A stretch of DNA of 64,000 nt. It comes from Herbinix hemicellulosilytica (GTDB lineage Bacteria; Bacillota; Clostridia; Lachnospirales; Lachnospiraceae). Below are positions 18,969 to 27,548 of this stretch, piece by piece. A program made the position numbers and the translations under genes. The notes under the pieces are model-generated. The model worked only from the letters and a program-made list of their open reading frames with translations. It did not search any database and was not told the origin of the DNA. Location: NCBI RefSeq assembly GCF_002904165.1, contig NZ_CVTD020000008.1, forward strand, positions 248,001 through 312,000, given 5' to 3'. How positions within the stretch are numbered: the first letter of the stretch is position 1; the number at the start of each line of letters is the position of its first letter.

Positions 18969-20225
18969 CTACGGACGATACCTGACCTTGCTCATAATAA
19001 AACGGCTTTTTGGTATGGCAGGCATTCTTCGCAAACTAATACTTAAATCCTGGGGCGGAACTACATATGATAAATGCTTTGCTATAAACTCCATACCGGT
19101 TTTTAAAAGGGTAATTACAATCCATTCTCCCGGACAACGATGGCCTTTTGCGGGATCACCGCCCCCTTGAGGGATGAAATCATAGGGATTGCCGTCCATA
19201 AAGGTAAAACGTTCCGGAAAAAATGTGTTGGGGATTTCCCATATCCGGCTGTCATGATTGGTACCATAAACGTCCAGGAAAACAAGGGTGCCTTTTTTGA
19301 AAAAGTAATTATTAAATATAAAATTATCTCTTACCTTAGCACCCAAAAAAGGTGCAAAAGGATAAAACCTTCTGATTTCCTGGGCAAACATATGAGAGTA
19401 ATTCAGTTCGCCTTTAATTAACTTCTCTTTACAGTCCGGATATCGTAAAAGGGCCAGGGCACCGAAAGTAATATAAGTTGCTATGGCAGTAATAGGTCTT
19501 AAGATATTAATTAATTCTATACCGGCAGTTTTTGAATCCAGTAATCTGCCGTTTGGGTCTTTGTAATAGGCTATCTTATATATGGCGGAATCTTCGGGAA
19601 CATATTTTTTTCCGTTTCTTAGTTCCGTTATCAGTTTTTCCATTTTACATTCGGTTCTGATTCTGGCAAGCCTGCCTTTTAAATACCGGGGTCCTATTGC
19701 ACCGAAGGCATCTATCATGGCAGAAAGGTCCTTTGCCAATATTTTTGCGTCTTCTTTTGATATAGGTATGCCAGCCCAGATGCATGCGGCCCGGCAATGG
19801 AGGGCGGCAGCTTCATCAAAAAGAACTATGCTTTTATTTTCCCATTCTTTAGCGTAGGCTTCCCACAATTTTTTGACGATATCATTCAACTCATCGATTT
19901 TGTCCGGTTTAGTTATAGAAAGGAAAAGTTTTTTTCTGTGCCTGTGATTTTTACCGTCCATGGATTGAATTGCATTCATACCAAATAAGGTTTTTTGAAT
20001 CCTTTTTGGCAAGGCTTTCTTTCTTGTAAAAAGCCTGTTGTTGTAAAATAGTTCGGCACAGTCTTCGCCGGTCATGCATATAATCTTTTTGCCCATCATA
20101 CGAGTGATAAAAACATCGGAATTATATTTGCGGCATCGGTTTGATATAAACAAATATCCTTCCATAAGAAGGTTAAGAGTGCTGTCAAGACATTTGTCGC
20201 TGGGTATCTTTAAATGTCCGGTCAT
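18969..20225 (-). CDS. cypC: CYP152-family cytochrome P450 (fatty-acid peroxygenase)
   Basis: A 418-residue P450 closely resembling the CYP152 peroxygenases, which use H2O2 instead of an electron-transfer chain to hydroxylate fatty acids. Diagnostic features are Arg243-Pro244 in NILRPITAIA in place of the usual acid-alcohol pair, FGMNAIQSMDG, the ExxR in QEIRRFYPF, and the heme ligand Cys364 in GHRCPGEW. These positions differ by one from what I recall of the Bacillus enzyme. The start at 20225 is favoured over 20231 because CAGGAGAG is then 6-7 nt away. It looks intact. Its presence in an anaerobe-like genome and between broken genes is notable. Confidence 0.9.
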   Translation of the reverse strand: MTGHLKIPSDKCLDSTLNLLMEGYLFISNRCRKYNSDVFITRMMGKKIICMTGEDCAELFYNNRLFTRKKALPKRIQKTLFGMNAIQSMDGKNHRHRKKLFLSITKPDKIDELNDIVKKLWEAYAKEWENKSIVLFDEAAALHCRAACIWAGIPISKEDAKILAKDLSAMIDAFGAIGPRYLKGRLARIRTECKMEKLITELRNGKKYVPEDSAIYKIAYYKDPNGRLLDSKTAGIELINILRPITAIATYITFGALALLRYPDCKEKLIKGELNYSHMFAQEIRRFYPFAPFLGAKVRDNFIFNNYFFKKGTLVFLDVYGTNHDSRIWEIPNTFFPERFTFMDGNPYDFIPQGGGDPAKGHRCPGEWIVITLLKTGMEFIAKHLSYVVPPQDLSISLRRMPAIPKSRFIMSKVRYRP

Positions 20226-20369
20226 AAGCATCTCTCCTGATGGCTCAATAGTAAAATTTACGGATTAATAAAATGATTAAATCCATGTATTACTTATTTA
20301 TTTTATTATTATTCCAATATAATTCAGCGATTATTATGCCTTTCCCAATATAATTTGATAAATTGCTGT

Positions 20370-20735
20370 TTAGTAAATTTTATACCTCATATATGCATGT
20401 TCGGATTCATAGGGAACAAACCCCAGTTTTTGGTATAATCGGTATTGGGGTAGTGTATAAACATTCATTATAGTTCCGGTTATACCGGTTATAAAGGATG
20501 GGTTTGCGGGTTTTTCCTGTATCAGCAGAAAAACCGTTGAAACTATAATGGCATTATCTTCACATACATATACAAATAAGTCCCGGTTTAGATGTTTCGA
20601 AAAATAGTCCTTAAGTTGAGACCTTATTGTCTTTATCTGCTCATCCGACAGTTTGCCGTAATCCTCGGCAAAATAAGCTAAATGCATATTTATAAGCTGT
20701 AAAATATCCGATTCTTTAGCCTGCCTGTAAATCAT
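20370..20735 (-). pseudogene. GNAT acetyltransferase with internal in-frame deletion
   Basis: The 121-residue frame starts as a GNAT protein (MIYRQAKESDILQLINMHLAYF) and reaches strand 4 (TIMNVYTLPQYR). It then jumps straight to LYQKLGFVPYESEHAYMRYKI, the last helix/strand of the fold. The acetyl-CoA pyrophosphate-binding loop (R/QxxGxG/A) and the following strand, about 35 residues, are missing. The reading frame is kept, so it may still be translated, but it should not bind acetyl-CoA normally. A GAGAGGAAAG site precedes the ATG. Confidence 0.7.
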
Positions 20736-21040
20736 ATCAGTCTTTCCTCTCTGTAAAAATAATTGTTTGTAATTGTATAATCTAAATTATAACTTACCAA
20801 TAACGCAGAAGACATATACATAAAACATAACACAAAAAGCTAAGTATGACCAAACAAGGTATTTTATAATTATAAAATATTTTATATTATATTTGAATAA
20901 ATATACATTTTCAAGAATAAGTTTACACAACTTTTATAGGAACAATACATGGTAAATAACGGGGTTATATTGATGAATATCTTAGACAGGCAATGTTAAG
21001 CATATTTTTATGTTATTTTGAAACAGATGTATTCTTATAC

Positions 21041-21069
21041 TTGTATTTTACATGATGCTTGATTATAAT
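21041..21069 (+). promoter_or_regulatory. Probable promoter of yjbQ-pyrKDE
   Basis: TTGTAT (21041-21046) and TATAAT (21064-21069) have a 17-nt spacing, 50 nt before the GTG start of the next gene. Otherwise 20736-21040 is AT-rich with no gene seen. Confidence 0.55.
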
Positions 21070-21118
21070 TAATTGAAAAAAGAAAAGGAACAATAAACCA
21101 ATGAAAGGATAATCGGCC

Positions 21119-21523
21119 GTGGATAAGTTTTATACTTTTAATGTTAAGACTTCACAAACAACCGAAATGATAAATATTACATCAAAAGTTCAGGAAGCAG
21201 TATCAAACAGCAAGGTAAAGGACGGATTATGTATAGTTTTTATTCCCCATACCACTGCGGCAGTTACCATTAACGAGAATGCCGATCCCGATGTGGTACG
21301 GGACTTTTTGATGGAAATAAACAAGGTAATACCTTTTTCCGACGGGTATCATCATATTGAGGGAAATTCTGCAGCTCACATAAAATCAAGCCTGATGGGC
21401 TTTTCTGAAACCGTAATAATTAAAGATTCCAGACTTGTTCTTGGAACCTGGCAGAGCATTTATCTGACTGAATTTGACGGGCCCAGAGTCAGAAAAGTCC
21501 ATGTAAAAATAATTGAAGGGTAA
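21119..21523 (+). CDS. YjbQ/UPF0047 family protein
   Basis: A 134-residue protein of the YjbQ family. Its hallmark motifs are FIPHTTAAVTINENADPDV and GYHHIEGNSAAHIKSSL, with LGTWQSIYLTEFDGPR near the end. E. coli YjbQ has been reported to have weak thiamine-phosphate synthase activity, but the true role is unknown. The start is GTG at 21119, with AAAGGATAATCGGCC upstream. It lies 48 nt before pyrK and could be co-transcribed. Confidence 0.88.
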   Translation: MDKFYTFNVKTSQTTEMINITSKVQEAVSNSKVKDGLCIVFIPHTTAAVTINENADPDVVRDFLMEINKVIPFSDGYHHIEGNSAAHIKSSLMGFSETVIIKDSRLVLGTWQSIYLTEFDGPRVRKVHVKIIEG

Positions 21524-21571
21524 ATTTAAATATACACTGAATTTACATGAACTATTATCGGGGAGAATACC

Positions 21572-22339
21572 ATGACACTTGCTGTAAAAAGAACCAACAA
21601 AGTATTGAAAAATGAAAAAATAGCAGAGGGAATATATGATATGTGGCTGGAAGCAAAAGATATGGCATCTTTTGCAAAACCGGGCCAGTTTGTATCCCTC
21701 TACTGTAATGACGGCAGCAGGCTGCTTCCGAGACCCATAAGCATATGTGAAACAGATCAAAGCACAGAAAGCCTGCGACTTTTATACAGGGTTGTGGGGA
21801 AAGGAACGGAAGAATTCTCAAAACTTAGACCCGGTGATATGATTGACTGTATGGGCCCTTTGGGTAACGGATTTACTTTTGAAGGGACCAGGGCTTTAAT
21901 TATAGGCGGAGGAATAGGAATTCCTCCCTTGCTTGAACTGGCAAAGAGGCTGTCTTGTGAGAAAACTATTGTACTGGGATTTAGGGACGAAACCTTTCTG
22001 GTTAAAGATTTTGAGAAATACGGCAGTACATATGTGGCTACAGAAAACGGCAATTTAGGCACCAAAGGGAATGTCCTTGACGCTATAAGGAAACATAGGC
22101 TTACGGGAGATATTATATATGCATGCGGACCTGCCCCGATGCTAAGAGGCATAAAAGAGTTTGCCATGGAAAGTAAAATTAAGGCACAGCTTTCCTTGGA
22201 GGAGAGGATGGCATGTGGTATCGGCGCATGCCTTGCTTGTGTATGCAAGTCTGTTAAAACAGATCCTCACACCAATGTAAACAACAAAAGAATATGCAAA
22301 GAAGGCCCGGTATTTTATGCCGAAGAAGTCATATTATGA
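21572..22339 (+). CDS. pyrK: Dihydroorotate dehydrogenase B electron-transfer subunit
   Basis: A 255-residue FAD/[2Fe-2S] protein that passes electrons from PyrD to NAD+. It shows the FAD site SRLLPRPISIC, the NAD-binding IIGGGIGIPPLLELA, and the C-terminal cluster motif CGIGACLACVC plus a distal ICKEGPVF cysteine. It forms the heterotetrameric type B enzyme with the next gene. A CGGGGAGAATACC site precedes the ATG. Confidence 0.95.
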   Translation: MTLAVKRTNKVLKNEKIAEGIYDMWLEAKDMASFAKPGQFVSLYCNDGSRLLPRPISICETDQSTESLRLLYRVVGKGTEEFSKLRPGDMIDCMGPLGNGFTFEGTRALIIGGGIGIPPLLELAKRLSCEKTIVLGFRDETFLVKDFEKYGSTYVATENGNLGTKGNVLDAIRKHRLTGDIIYACGPAPMLRGIKEFAMESKIKAQLSLEERMACGIGACLACVCKSVKTDPHTNVNNKRICKEGPVFYAEEVIL

Positions 22340-22500
22340 GGTTTAGTTTCTTAGTTTCGTTTTGAATAATATCAGTATTGGAAAGAATGTCTATACTTTT
22401 GAACAATGAAATTAAAAAGTTAATTTAAGCTAAAGTCAAAGATAGAAAACTAAAATAAAAGATATAAGGAAAGAAACTCAAAGATAAAGCTTAAGATATC

Positions 22501-22557
22501 ACGATAGATATAACGATAGATATAACGATAGATATAACAGATATAACAATAGATATA
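22501..22557. repeat. 12-bp tandem repeat upstream of pyrD
   Basis: The unit ACGATAGATATA occurs three times exactly (22501-22536), followed by a 9-bp version ACAGATATA (22537-22545) and a near copy ACAATAGATATA (22546-22557). It lies in the 245-nt gap between pyrK and pyrD and ends 27 nt before the preferred pyrD start. Such simple repeats can change copy number by slippage. Confidence 0.9.
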
Positions 22558-22584
22558 CGGTATATGGAGTGTTCGGATAAAATC

Positions 22585-23502
22585 ATGAAGAATGCAGATA
22601 TAAATTTGAAAGTAAATATCGCAGGTATAACATTTCAAAATCCGGTTACCACTGCCTCAGGAACTTTCGGTTCGGGCATGGAGTACAGCGATTTTGTGGA
22701 TCTATCAAGGCTTGGAGCCTTAACAACAAAGGGGGTATCCCTTGACCCCTGGCCGGGCAACCCCACACCCAGAGTCGCTGAAACTTACGGTGGAATGCTT
22801 AATGCCATTGGCCTGCAAAATCCCGGTATAGATGTTTTTATAAAACGGGACTTGCCGTTTTTAAAATCTTATAATACCAGGATAATCGTAAATGTGGTAG
22901 GAAAGACCGAAGAAGAATACTGTGCGGTTGTTGAGCGGCTTTCGGACTGTGATGTGGATATGCTGGAGGTTAACATATCCTGCCCTAACGTAAAAGAAGG
23001 CGGTATAGCCTTCGGCCAGGACCCAAAAAGAGTTGAGGCCATAACAAAACAGGTAAAGAAGTACTCCAAAAAACCGCTTATAATTAAGCTTAGTCCCAAT
23101 GTTACGGATATAGGGGAAAATGCAAAAGCGGCAGAGGCAGGAGGAGCCGATGCAATATCACTGATAAATACCCTGACCGGAATGAAGATAGATGTGGAAA
23201 GAAGGGCTTTTGTTCTTGCCAATAAGACAGGAGGGCTTTCAGGGCCTGCCATAAAACCTATAGCCGTCCGTATGGTTTATCAGGCGGCATGTGCGGTTCA
23301 AATACCTATTATAGGAATGGGAGGAATCATGAACGGTGAGGATGCCCTTGAATTTATAATGGCAGGCGCTACCATGGTGGCTGTAGGAACGGCAAATTTT
23401 ATAAATCCGAAAGCCACAATGGAGGTAATTGATGGAATAGAGGCTTATCTGAAAAGGAATAATATAAAGGATATTAATGAATTAATCGGTTGTGTACGAT
23501 AA
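22585..23502 (+). CDS. pyrD: Dihydroorotate dehydrogenase B catalytic subunit
   Basis: A 305-residue FMN TIM-barrel (type B). It has ASGTFGSGMEY, LEVNISCPNVKEGG with the catalytic Cys base, KLSPNVTD, and the FMN phosphate site GMGGIMNGEDALEF. It oxidises dihydroorotate to orotate and depends on PyrK. An ATG at 22564 is also in frame. I prefer 22585 because the protein then begins like its relatives, but neither start has a strong ribosome binding site, perhaps because of the adjacent tandem repeat. Confidence 0.93.
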   Translation: MKNADINLKVNIAGITFQNPVTTASGTFGSGMEYSDFVDLSRLGALTTKGVSLDPWPGNPTPRVAETYGGMLNAIGLQNPGIDVFIKRDLPFLKSYNTRIIVNVVGKTEEEYCAVVERLSDCDVDMLEVNISCPNVKEGGIAFGQDPKRVEAITKQVKKYSKKPLIIKLSPNVTDIGENAKAAEAGGADAISLINTLTGMKIDVERRAFVLANKTGGLSGPAIKPIAVRMVYQAACAVQIPIIGMGGIMNGEDALEFIMAGATMVAVGTANFINPKATMEVIDGIEAYLKRNNIKDINELIGCVR

Positions 23503-23649
23503 CGGAAGTGTTTTATAGATGATATGAATATTTTAGTTAATGGCGTGTCTAAAATTCGGTTCAAATGATGCATTAAAACAGCATCAGCAATTGAGTTATA
23601 ATTAAATAGTTATTTTGATTAATAAGGGAAATTACGCGGGAGGATAATG

Positions 23650-24330
23650 ATGGAGCAGTATAAAAAGGAATTTATAGAATTTATGGTTGATTGTGGTGTA
23701 TTAAGATTTGGGGATTTTGTTACAAAAAGCGGAAGAAAAACGCCGTTTTTTATAAATACCGGATTTTATCAGACAGGAATGCAGCTTCGCAAATTAGGAG
23801 AATACTACGCCAAAGCCATAAAAGAAAAATTCGGCCTTGACTTTGATGTACTCTTCGGGCCTGCATATAAGGGTATCCCTTTAAGCGTGGCAGCATCTAT
23901 GGCTATCAGTGAACATTATCAAAAGGAAGTAAGATACTGCTCTAACCGTAAAGAGATAAAAGACCACGGGGATAAAGGAATACTTCTTGGGTCTCCTATT
24001 AAAGACGGTGACAGGGTTATAATAATTGAAGATGTGACAACGGCCGGTACATCCATAAACGAAACCATGCCTATACTTATGGCTCAGGGAGACATAAAAG
24101 TGTTGGGCCTTGTGGTATCTGTAGACAGGATGGAAAGGGGTCAGGGTATGTTAAGTGCTCTAAAGGAAATAGAGAATACGTACGGAATAAAGACAACAGC
24201 CATAGTTACCATGGCAGAAGTTGTGGAACATCTTTATAACAAGCCTTATAAAGGCCAAATAGTAATAGACGACAATTTAAAAGAAGCGATAGATGAATAT
24301 TATCGGCAGTACGGTGTTAATAAATCTTAA
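23650..24330 (+). CDS. pyrE: Orotate phosphoribosyltransferase
   Basis: A 226-residue type I phosphoribosyltransferase that converts orotate and PRPP to OMP. It contains the PRPP loop IIIEDVTTAGTSINE, FGPAYKGIPLS and the mobile-loop region RKEIKDHGDKGI. Two adjacent ATG codons (23647, 23650) follow GCGGGAGGATA; the second has better spacing. It ends the pyrK-pyrD-pyrE series and is followed 17 nt later by a small membrane protein gene. Confidence 0.95.
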   Translation: MEQYKKEFIEFMVDCGVLRFGDFVTKSGRKTPFFINTGFYQTGMQLRKLGEYYAKAIKEKFGLDFDVLFGPAYKGIPLSVAASMAISEHYQKEVRYCSNRKEIKDHGDKGILLGSPIKDGDRVIIIEDVTTAGTSINETMPILMAQGDIKVLGLVVSVDRMERGQGMLSALKEIENTYGIKTTAIVTMAEVVEHLYNKPYKGQIVIDDNLKEAIDEYYRQYGVNKS

Positions 24331-24347
24331 ATCAGGAGGCGAGGAAT

Positions 24348-24500
24348 ATGATGGAAAAAATCTATAACACAATGAAGTCGGTAGGGGTTTGGAATCTCGT
24401 GCTTGGTATAGTTTTGATTTTATCAAGCCTGACAGCAGGTATCTTTCTGATTATAAACGGGGTAAAATTACTGAGGAAGAAATCTGATCTGTTGTTTTAG
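24348..24500 (+). CDS. Small one-helix membrane protein (50 aa)
   Basis: Reading from the ATG at 24348 gives a 50-residue protein: a short amphipathic N-terminus (MMEKIYNTMKSVGVW), a hydrophobic stretch of about 24 residues (NLVLGIVLILSSLTAGIFLI) and a basic end (KLLRKKSDLLF). The strong site CAGGAGGCGAGGAAT and its position 17 nt after pyrE argue that it is real and co-expressed with pyrE. No function is recognised. A second in-frame ATG at 24351 is possible. Confidence 0.72.
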   Translation: MMEKIYNTMKSVGVWNLVLGIVLILSSLTAGIFLIINGVKLLRKKSDLLF

Positions 24501-24528
24501 TGAATTTTTCAACTCTGACTCTGATTTG

Positions 24529-24559
24529 CAGCTGTGCCCGGTTTCCGGTGTGGCAGCTG
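24529..24559 (+). terminator. Hairpin after the pyr genes
   Basis: CAGCTG-TGCC...CCGG and CCGG...GGCA-CAGCTG fold into an imperfect hairpin followed by TAAATTTT. It ends the pyrKDE unit. A 12-nt piece (GTGGCAGCTGTA) recurs near 24600. Confidence 0.5.
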
Positions 24560-24763
24560 TAAATTTTGCTTAAAGATAAAATTTTTAATTAAATATAAGT
24601 GGCAGCTGTATTTGGGTTTATAAATAAACTAAATCAGGCTAAAGTTTTAAATATAAAATAGGCAAAAAAGCAGCCTGACCATAGTTAATTACTTATGCAG
24701 TAAATTCTCTTAAAACAAATAAAGCAGATTTTTATAAAAATAAATTGAAAAGAAGGAATAATT

Positions 24764-25819
24764 ATGAAAACAAGTGACTTTTACTATGATTTACCGCAGG
24801 AATTAATAGCCCAGGATCCCCTGGAGGACAGGTCCTCTTCAAGGCTTATGGTCCTTGATAAGAACACGGGTAAATATGAGCACAGGATTTTTAAGGATAT
24901 TACCGAATATTTAAGGAAGGGAGACTGTCTGGTACTTAATAATACCAAAGTAATTCCCGCCCGTTTAATCGGTGAGAAAATAAACATGACAGGCGAAAAT
25001 TCCGGTGAGCCCGGCCGTGGCGCCCGTATAGAGCTTTTATTATTAAAGAGAAAAGAAAACGATATATGGGAAACATTAGTTAAACCGGGAAAGAAAGCAA
25101 AACCGGGAACAAAGATTTCTTTCGGTGACGGCATACTTTTTGGAGAAATACTGGATGTTGTCGAAGAAGGCAACCGTTTGGTAAAGTTCTATTATCAGGG
25201 CATATTTGAAGAGATTTTGGACAGGCTTGGCCAAATGCCCCTGCCCCCCTATATTACCCGGGAGCTGAAAGACAAAAACCGTTATCAGACGGTTTATGCA
25301 AAGTACGAAGGGTCAGCGGCAGCCCCGACGGCAGGTTTGCATTTTACAAACGAACTTTTGGAAGAAATAAAAAGTATGGGTGTCAATATAGCTTACGTTA
25401 CACTGCATGTGGGACTGGGGACATTCCGTCCGGTTAAAGTGGATGATGTGAGCAAGCATCATATGCATTCGGAATATTATCAGGTCCTTAAGGAAGAAGC
25501 AGACAAGGTAAACGAAGCCAAGAAAAACGGGGGCAGGATTATATGTGTGGGAACCACAAGCTGCAGGACTATCGAATCTTCCTGTGATGAAAACGGCTAT
25601 TTAAAAGCAGGAAGCGGAGAAACTTCCATCTTTATTTATCCGGGCTACCGCTTTAAAATAATGGACGGGTTAATTACGAATTTCCATTTGCCCGAATCAA
25701 CTCTTTTAATGCTGGTATCTGCTTTTGCAGGAAGAGAGAATATACTTAATGCCTATAAAGAAGCGGTAGATAAACGTTATCGTTTTTTCAGTTTCGGAGA
25801 TGCTATGTTAATAATATGA
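24764..25819 (+). CDS. queA: tRNA queuosine: S-adenosylmethionine ribosyltransferase-isomerase
   Basis: A 351-residue QueA, which adds the epoxycyclopentanediol ring from SAM to preQ1 in tRNA. It begins [19 protein letters not shown] and holds [41 protein letters not shown] and [17 protein letters not shown], all typical. The length is standard. It appears to be monocistronic, with GAAAAGAAGGAATAATT upstream. Confidence 0.96.
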   Translation: MKTSDFYYDLPQELIAQDPLEDRSSSRLMVLDKNTGKYEHRIFKDITEYLRKGDCLVLNNTKVIPARLIGEKINMTGENSGEPGRGARIELLLLKRKENDIWETLVKPGKKAKPGTKISFGDGILFGEILDVVEEGNRLVKFYYQGIFEEILDRLGQMPLPPYITRELKDKNRYQTVYAKYEGSAAAPTAGLHFTNELLEEIKSMGVNIAYVTLHVGLGTFRPVKVDDVSKHHMHSEYYQVLKEEADKVNEAKKNGGRIICVGTTSCRTIESSCDENGYLKAGSGETSIFIYPGYRFKIMDGLITNFHLPESTLLMLVSAFAGRENILNAYKEAVDKRYRFFSFGDAMLII

Positions 25820-25945
25820 ATAATTAAGATGCATTATATATAAAACTTTTCCCGTTTCCAATATACATTTAATATATAAACGTAAAATTTTAATCAAAAC
25901 GTATTATTCTAAAGTAAACCCGCAATATGTCTAAACAGAATGGTA

Positions 25946-25974
25946 TTGACATTTTTTAATATGTCATTTAAGAT
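25946..25974 (+). promoter_or_regulatory. pheST T-box promoter
   Basis: TTGACA (25946-25951) and TAAGAT (25969-25974) are 17 nt apart, just 5' of the T-box leader. Confidence 0.7.
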
Positions 25975-26004
25975 ATGTTAAATAAGAAGATTATACGCTA
26001 AAAA

Positions 26005-26257
26005 CTGTGAAGGTGAGTCAGTAGGGTATTTCTTCCCCACAGAGAGGATGTGTCACCGGCTGAAAGCACATCCGGGGTTCAGACTTATCCCGAATTTCGG
26101 CACCGGAGTTGCCTTTAAGATATCTGATTTTTGTCAGGTAGAAGAAAGGCCGGATAAGCTCCGTTAAAGCTACAGAGGAGTCTTTACATGCATTTGTAAG
26201 GGCTTGAATTTGGGTGGTACCACGATACTCTCGTCCCATGGGAACGAGAGTTTTTTT
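26005..26257 (+). ncRNA. T-box leader controlling pheST
   Basis: The leader has the T-box sequence TTTGGGTGGTACCACG (about 26209-26223), an AGAGAGG-type stem I element (26039-26049), a probable specifier region GAATTTCGG near 26093-26101 holding a Phe codon (TTT or TTC depending on register), and an intrinsic terminator: CTCTCGT (26228-26234) with ACGAGAG (26244-26250) and seven T. Uncharged tRNA-Phe would stabilise the antiterminator and allow transcription of pheS and pheT. The pairing and motifs are seen; tRNA specificity follows from the gene controlled. Confidence 0.9.
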
Positions 26258-26394
26258 ATTATTCTTAAAGTTATTGGCAATATTAGCCATAAAGCGTTTA
26301 TATCAATACACTAGGGCAGCTTATGATTTATTGCGAAATCTTATTATTAAATTCTGATTACAAATATAAATTGAGATATTAAGGAGGAAGAGTA

Positions 26395-27435
26395 ATGTTA
26401 GAGAACCTGGAAAAAATAAGGCAGCAGTTTCAAGAGGAATTGAAGGCGGTAAATTCTAAGGATGAACTTGAAAAAATCAGGGTTGCATATCTCGGTAAGA
26501 AGGGGTTGGTTACGGAAGCTCTTAAAAATTTGCGTAATCTGTCCAATGAAGAGAAGAAGACTGCTGGTATGCAGGTCAACAGCCTGAAAAATGAGATTGA
26601 GGCTGCAATAGTTGAGCATCAAAAAGTCATTGAAGAGAAGGAATACCAGCGGGAGATTGAAAATGCAGAAAAATATGATTTTACTATCCCAAGTAACAGG
26701 GAACCAGGAACCTTACATCCCATAACGATTGTTCAAAAAAAGATTGAAGATATATTTAAGACTATGGGCTTTATAATCGAGGACGGACTTGAAATTCAAA
26801 CCGAATACAACAACTTTGAGGCTGTTAATATTCCCAAGAACCATCCCGCAAGAGATATGCAGGATACTTATTATCTTGAAAACGGACAGCTGCTTAAAAC
26901 CCATACATCAGCGGCCCAAAATACCATCATGAGAAAATACGGACCGCCGAAGAAGGGAGAACCTTTGAAGGTACTCTTCCCCGGCAGGTGTTTCAGAAAC
27001 GAAAATATAGATGCCAGTCATGAAAATACCTTCTTCCAGCTGGAAGGAATGATGATAGGTGAAGATATTTCCATATCCAACCTGATCTATTTCATGAAGG
27101 TATTGCTTTCCGAAGTATTTGAAAGAGACGTTAAAGTGCGTTTAAGGCCGGGCTTCTTTCCTTTTGTGGAGCCGGGATTTGAACTGGATATTAACTGTGC
27201 CATATGCGGCGGAAGCGGATGCCCTACCTGTAAAAATTCCGGATGGCTGGAGCTTCTGCCTTGCGGAATGATACATCCGAATGTACTTGCCATGGGTGGA
27301 ATAGATCCGGACCGTTATATAGGTTTTGCTTTCGGACTTGGACTTACAAGACTTGCCATGATGAAATACAACATCAAGGATATTCGTCTGTTTAACAGCG
27401 GTAACCTTAAGCTGTTAAAGCAATTTACAAGATAA
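26395..27435 (+). CDS. pheS: Phenylalanyl-tRNA synthetase alpha subunit
   Basis: A 346-residue class II synthetase subunit with an N-terminal coiled coil (residues 1-90, tRNA contact), motif 2 in FPGRCFRNENID, and motif 3 in GFAFGLGLTRLAMMKY. A cysteine-rich insertion (CAICGGSGCPTCKNSGW) is common in this group. It forms the alpha2-beta2 enzyme with PheT. AAGGAGGAAGAGT precedes the ATG. It is regulated by the T-box upstream. Confidence 0.97.
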   Translation: MLENLEKIRQQFQEELKAVNSKDELEKIRVAYLGKKGLVTEALKNLRNLSNEEKKTAGMQVNSLKNEIEAAIVEHQKVIEEKEYQREIENAEKYDFTIPSNREPGTLHPITIVQKKIEDIFKTMGFIIEDGLEIQTEYNNFEAVNIPKNHPARDMQDTYYLENGQLLKTHTSAAQNTIMRKYGPPKKGEPLKVLFPGRCFRNENIDASHENTFFQLEGMMIGEDISISNLIYFMKVLLSEVFERDVKVRLRPGFFPFVEPGFELDINCAICGGSGCPTCKNSGWLELLPCGMIHPNVLAMGGIDPDRYIGFAFGLGLTRLAMMKYNIKDIRLFNSGNLKLLKQFTR

Positions 27436-27548
27436 ACATTTTTGATAAACATTAAATTGACTAGTTATAATGGCAAAATTAAATTGTTATAACGGTAATC
27501 CGGTTATAGCGACTGGCAAATTTCTTATGAAAGATAAGGAGGATAATG

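Noticed and set aside
22450-22638. Tyr/Ile-rich minus-strand ORF upstream of pyrD
   Set aside because: Its repeated protein is only the translation of the 12-bp tandem repeat.
26018-26290. 90-residue minus-strand ORF in the pheS leader
   Set aside because: It lies across the T-box RNA; the RNA elements explain the sequence.
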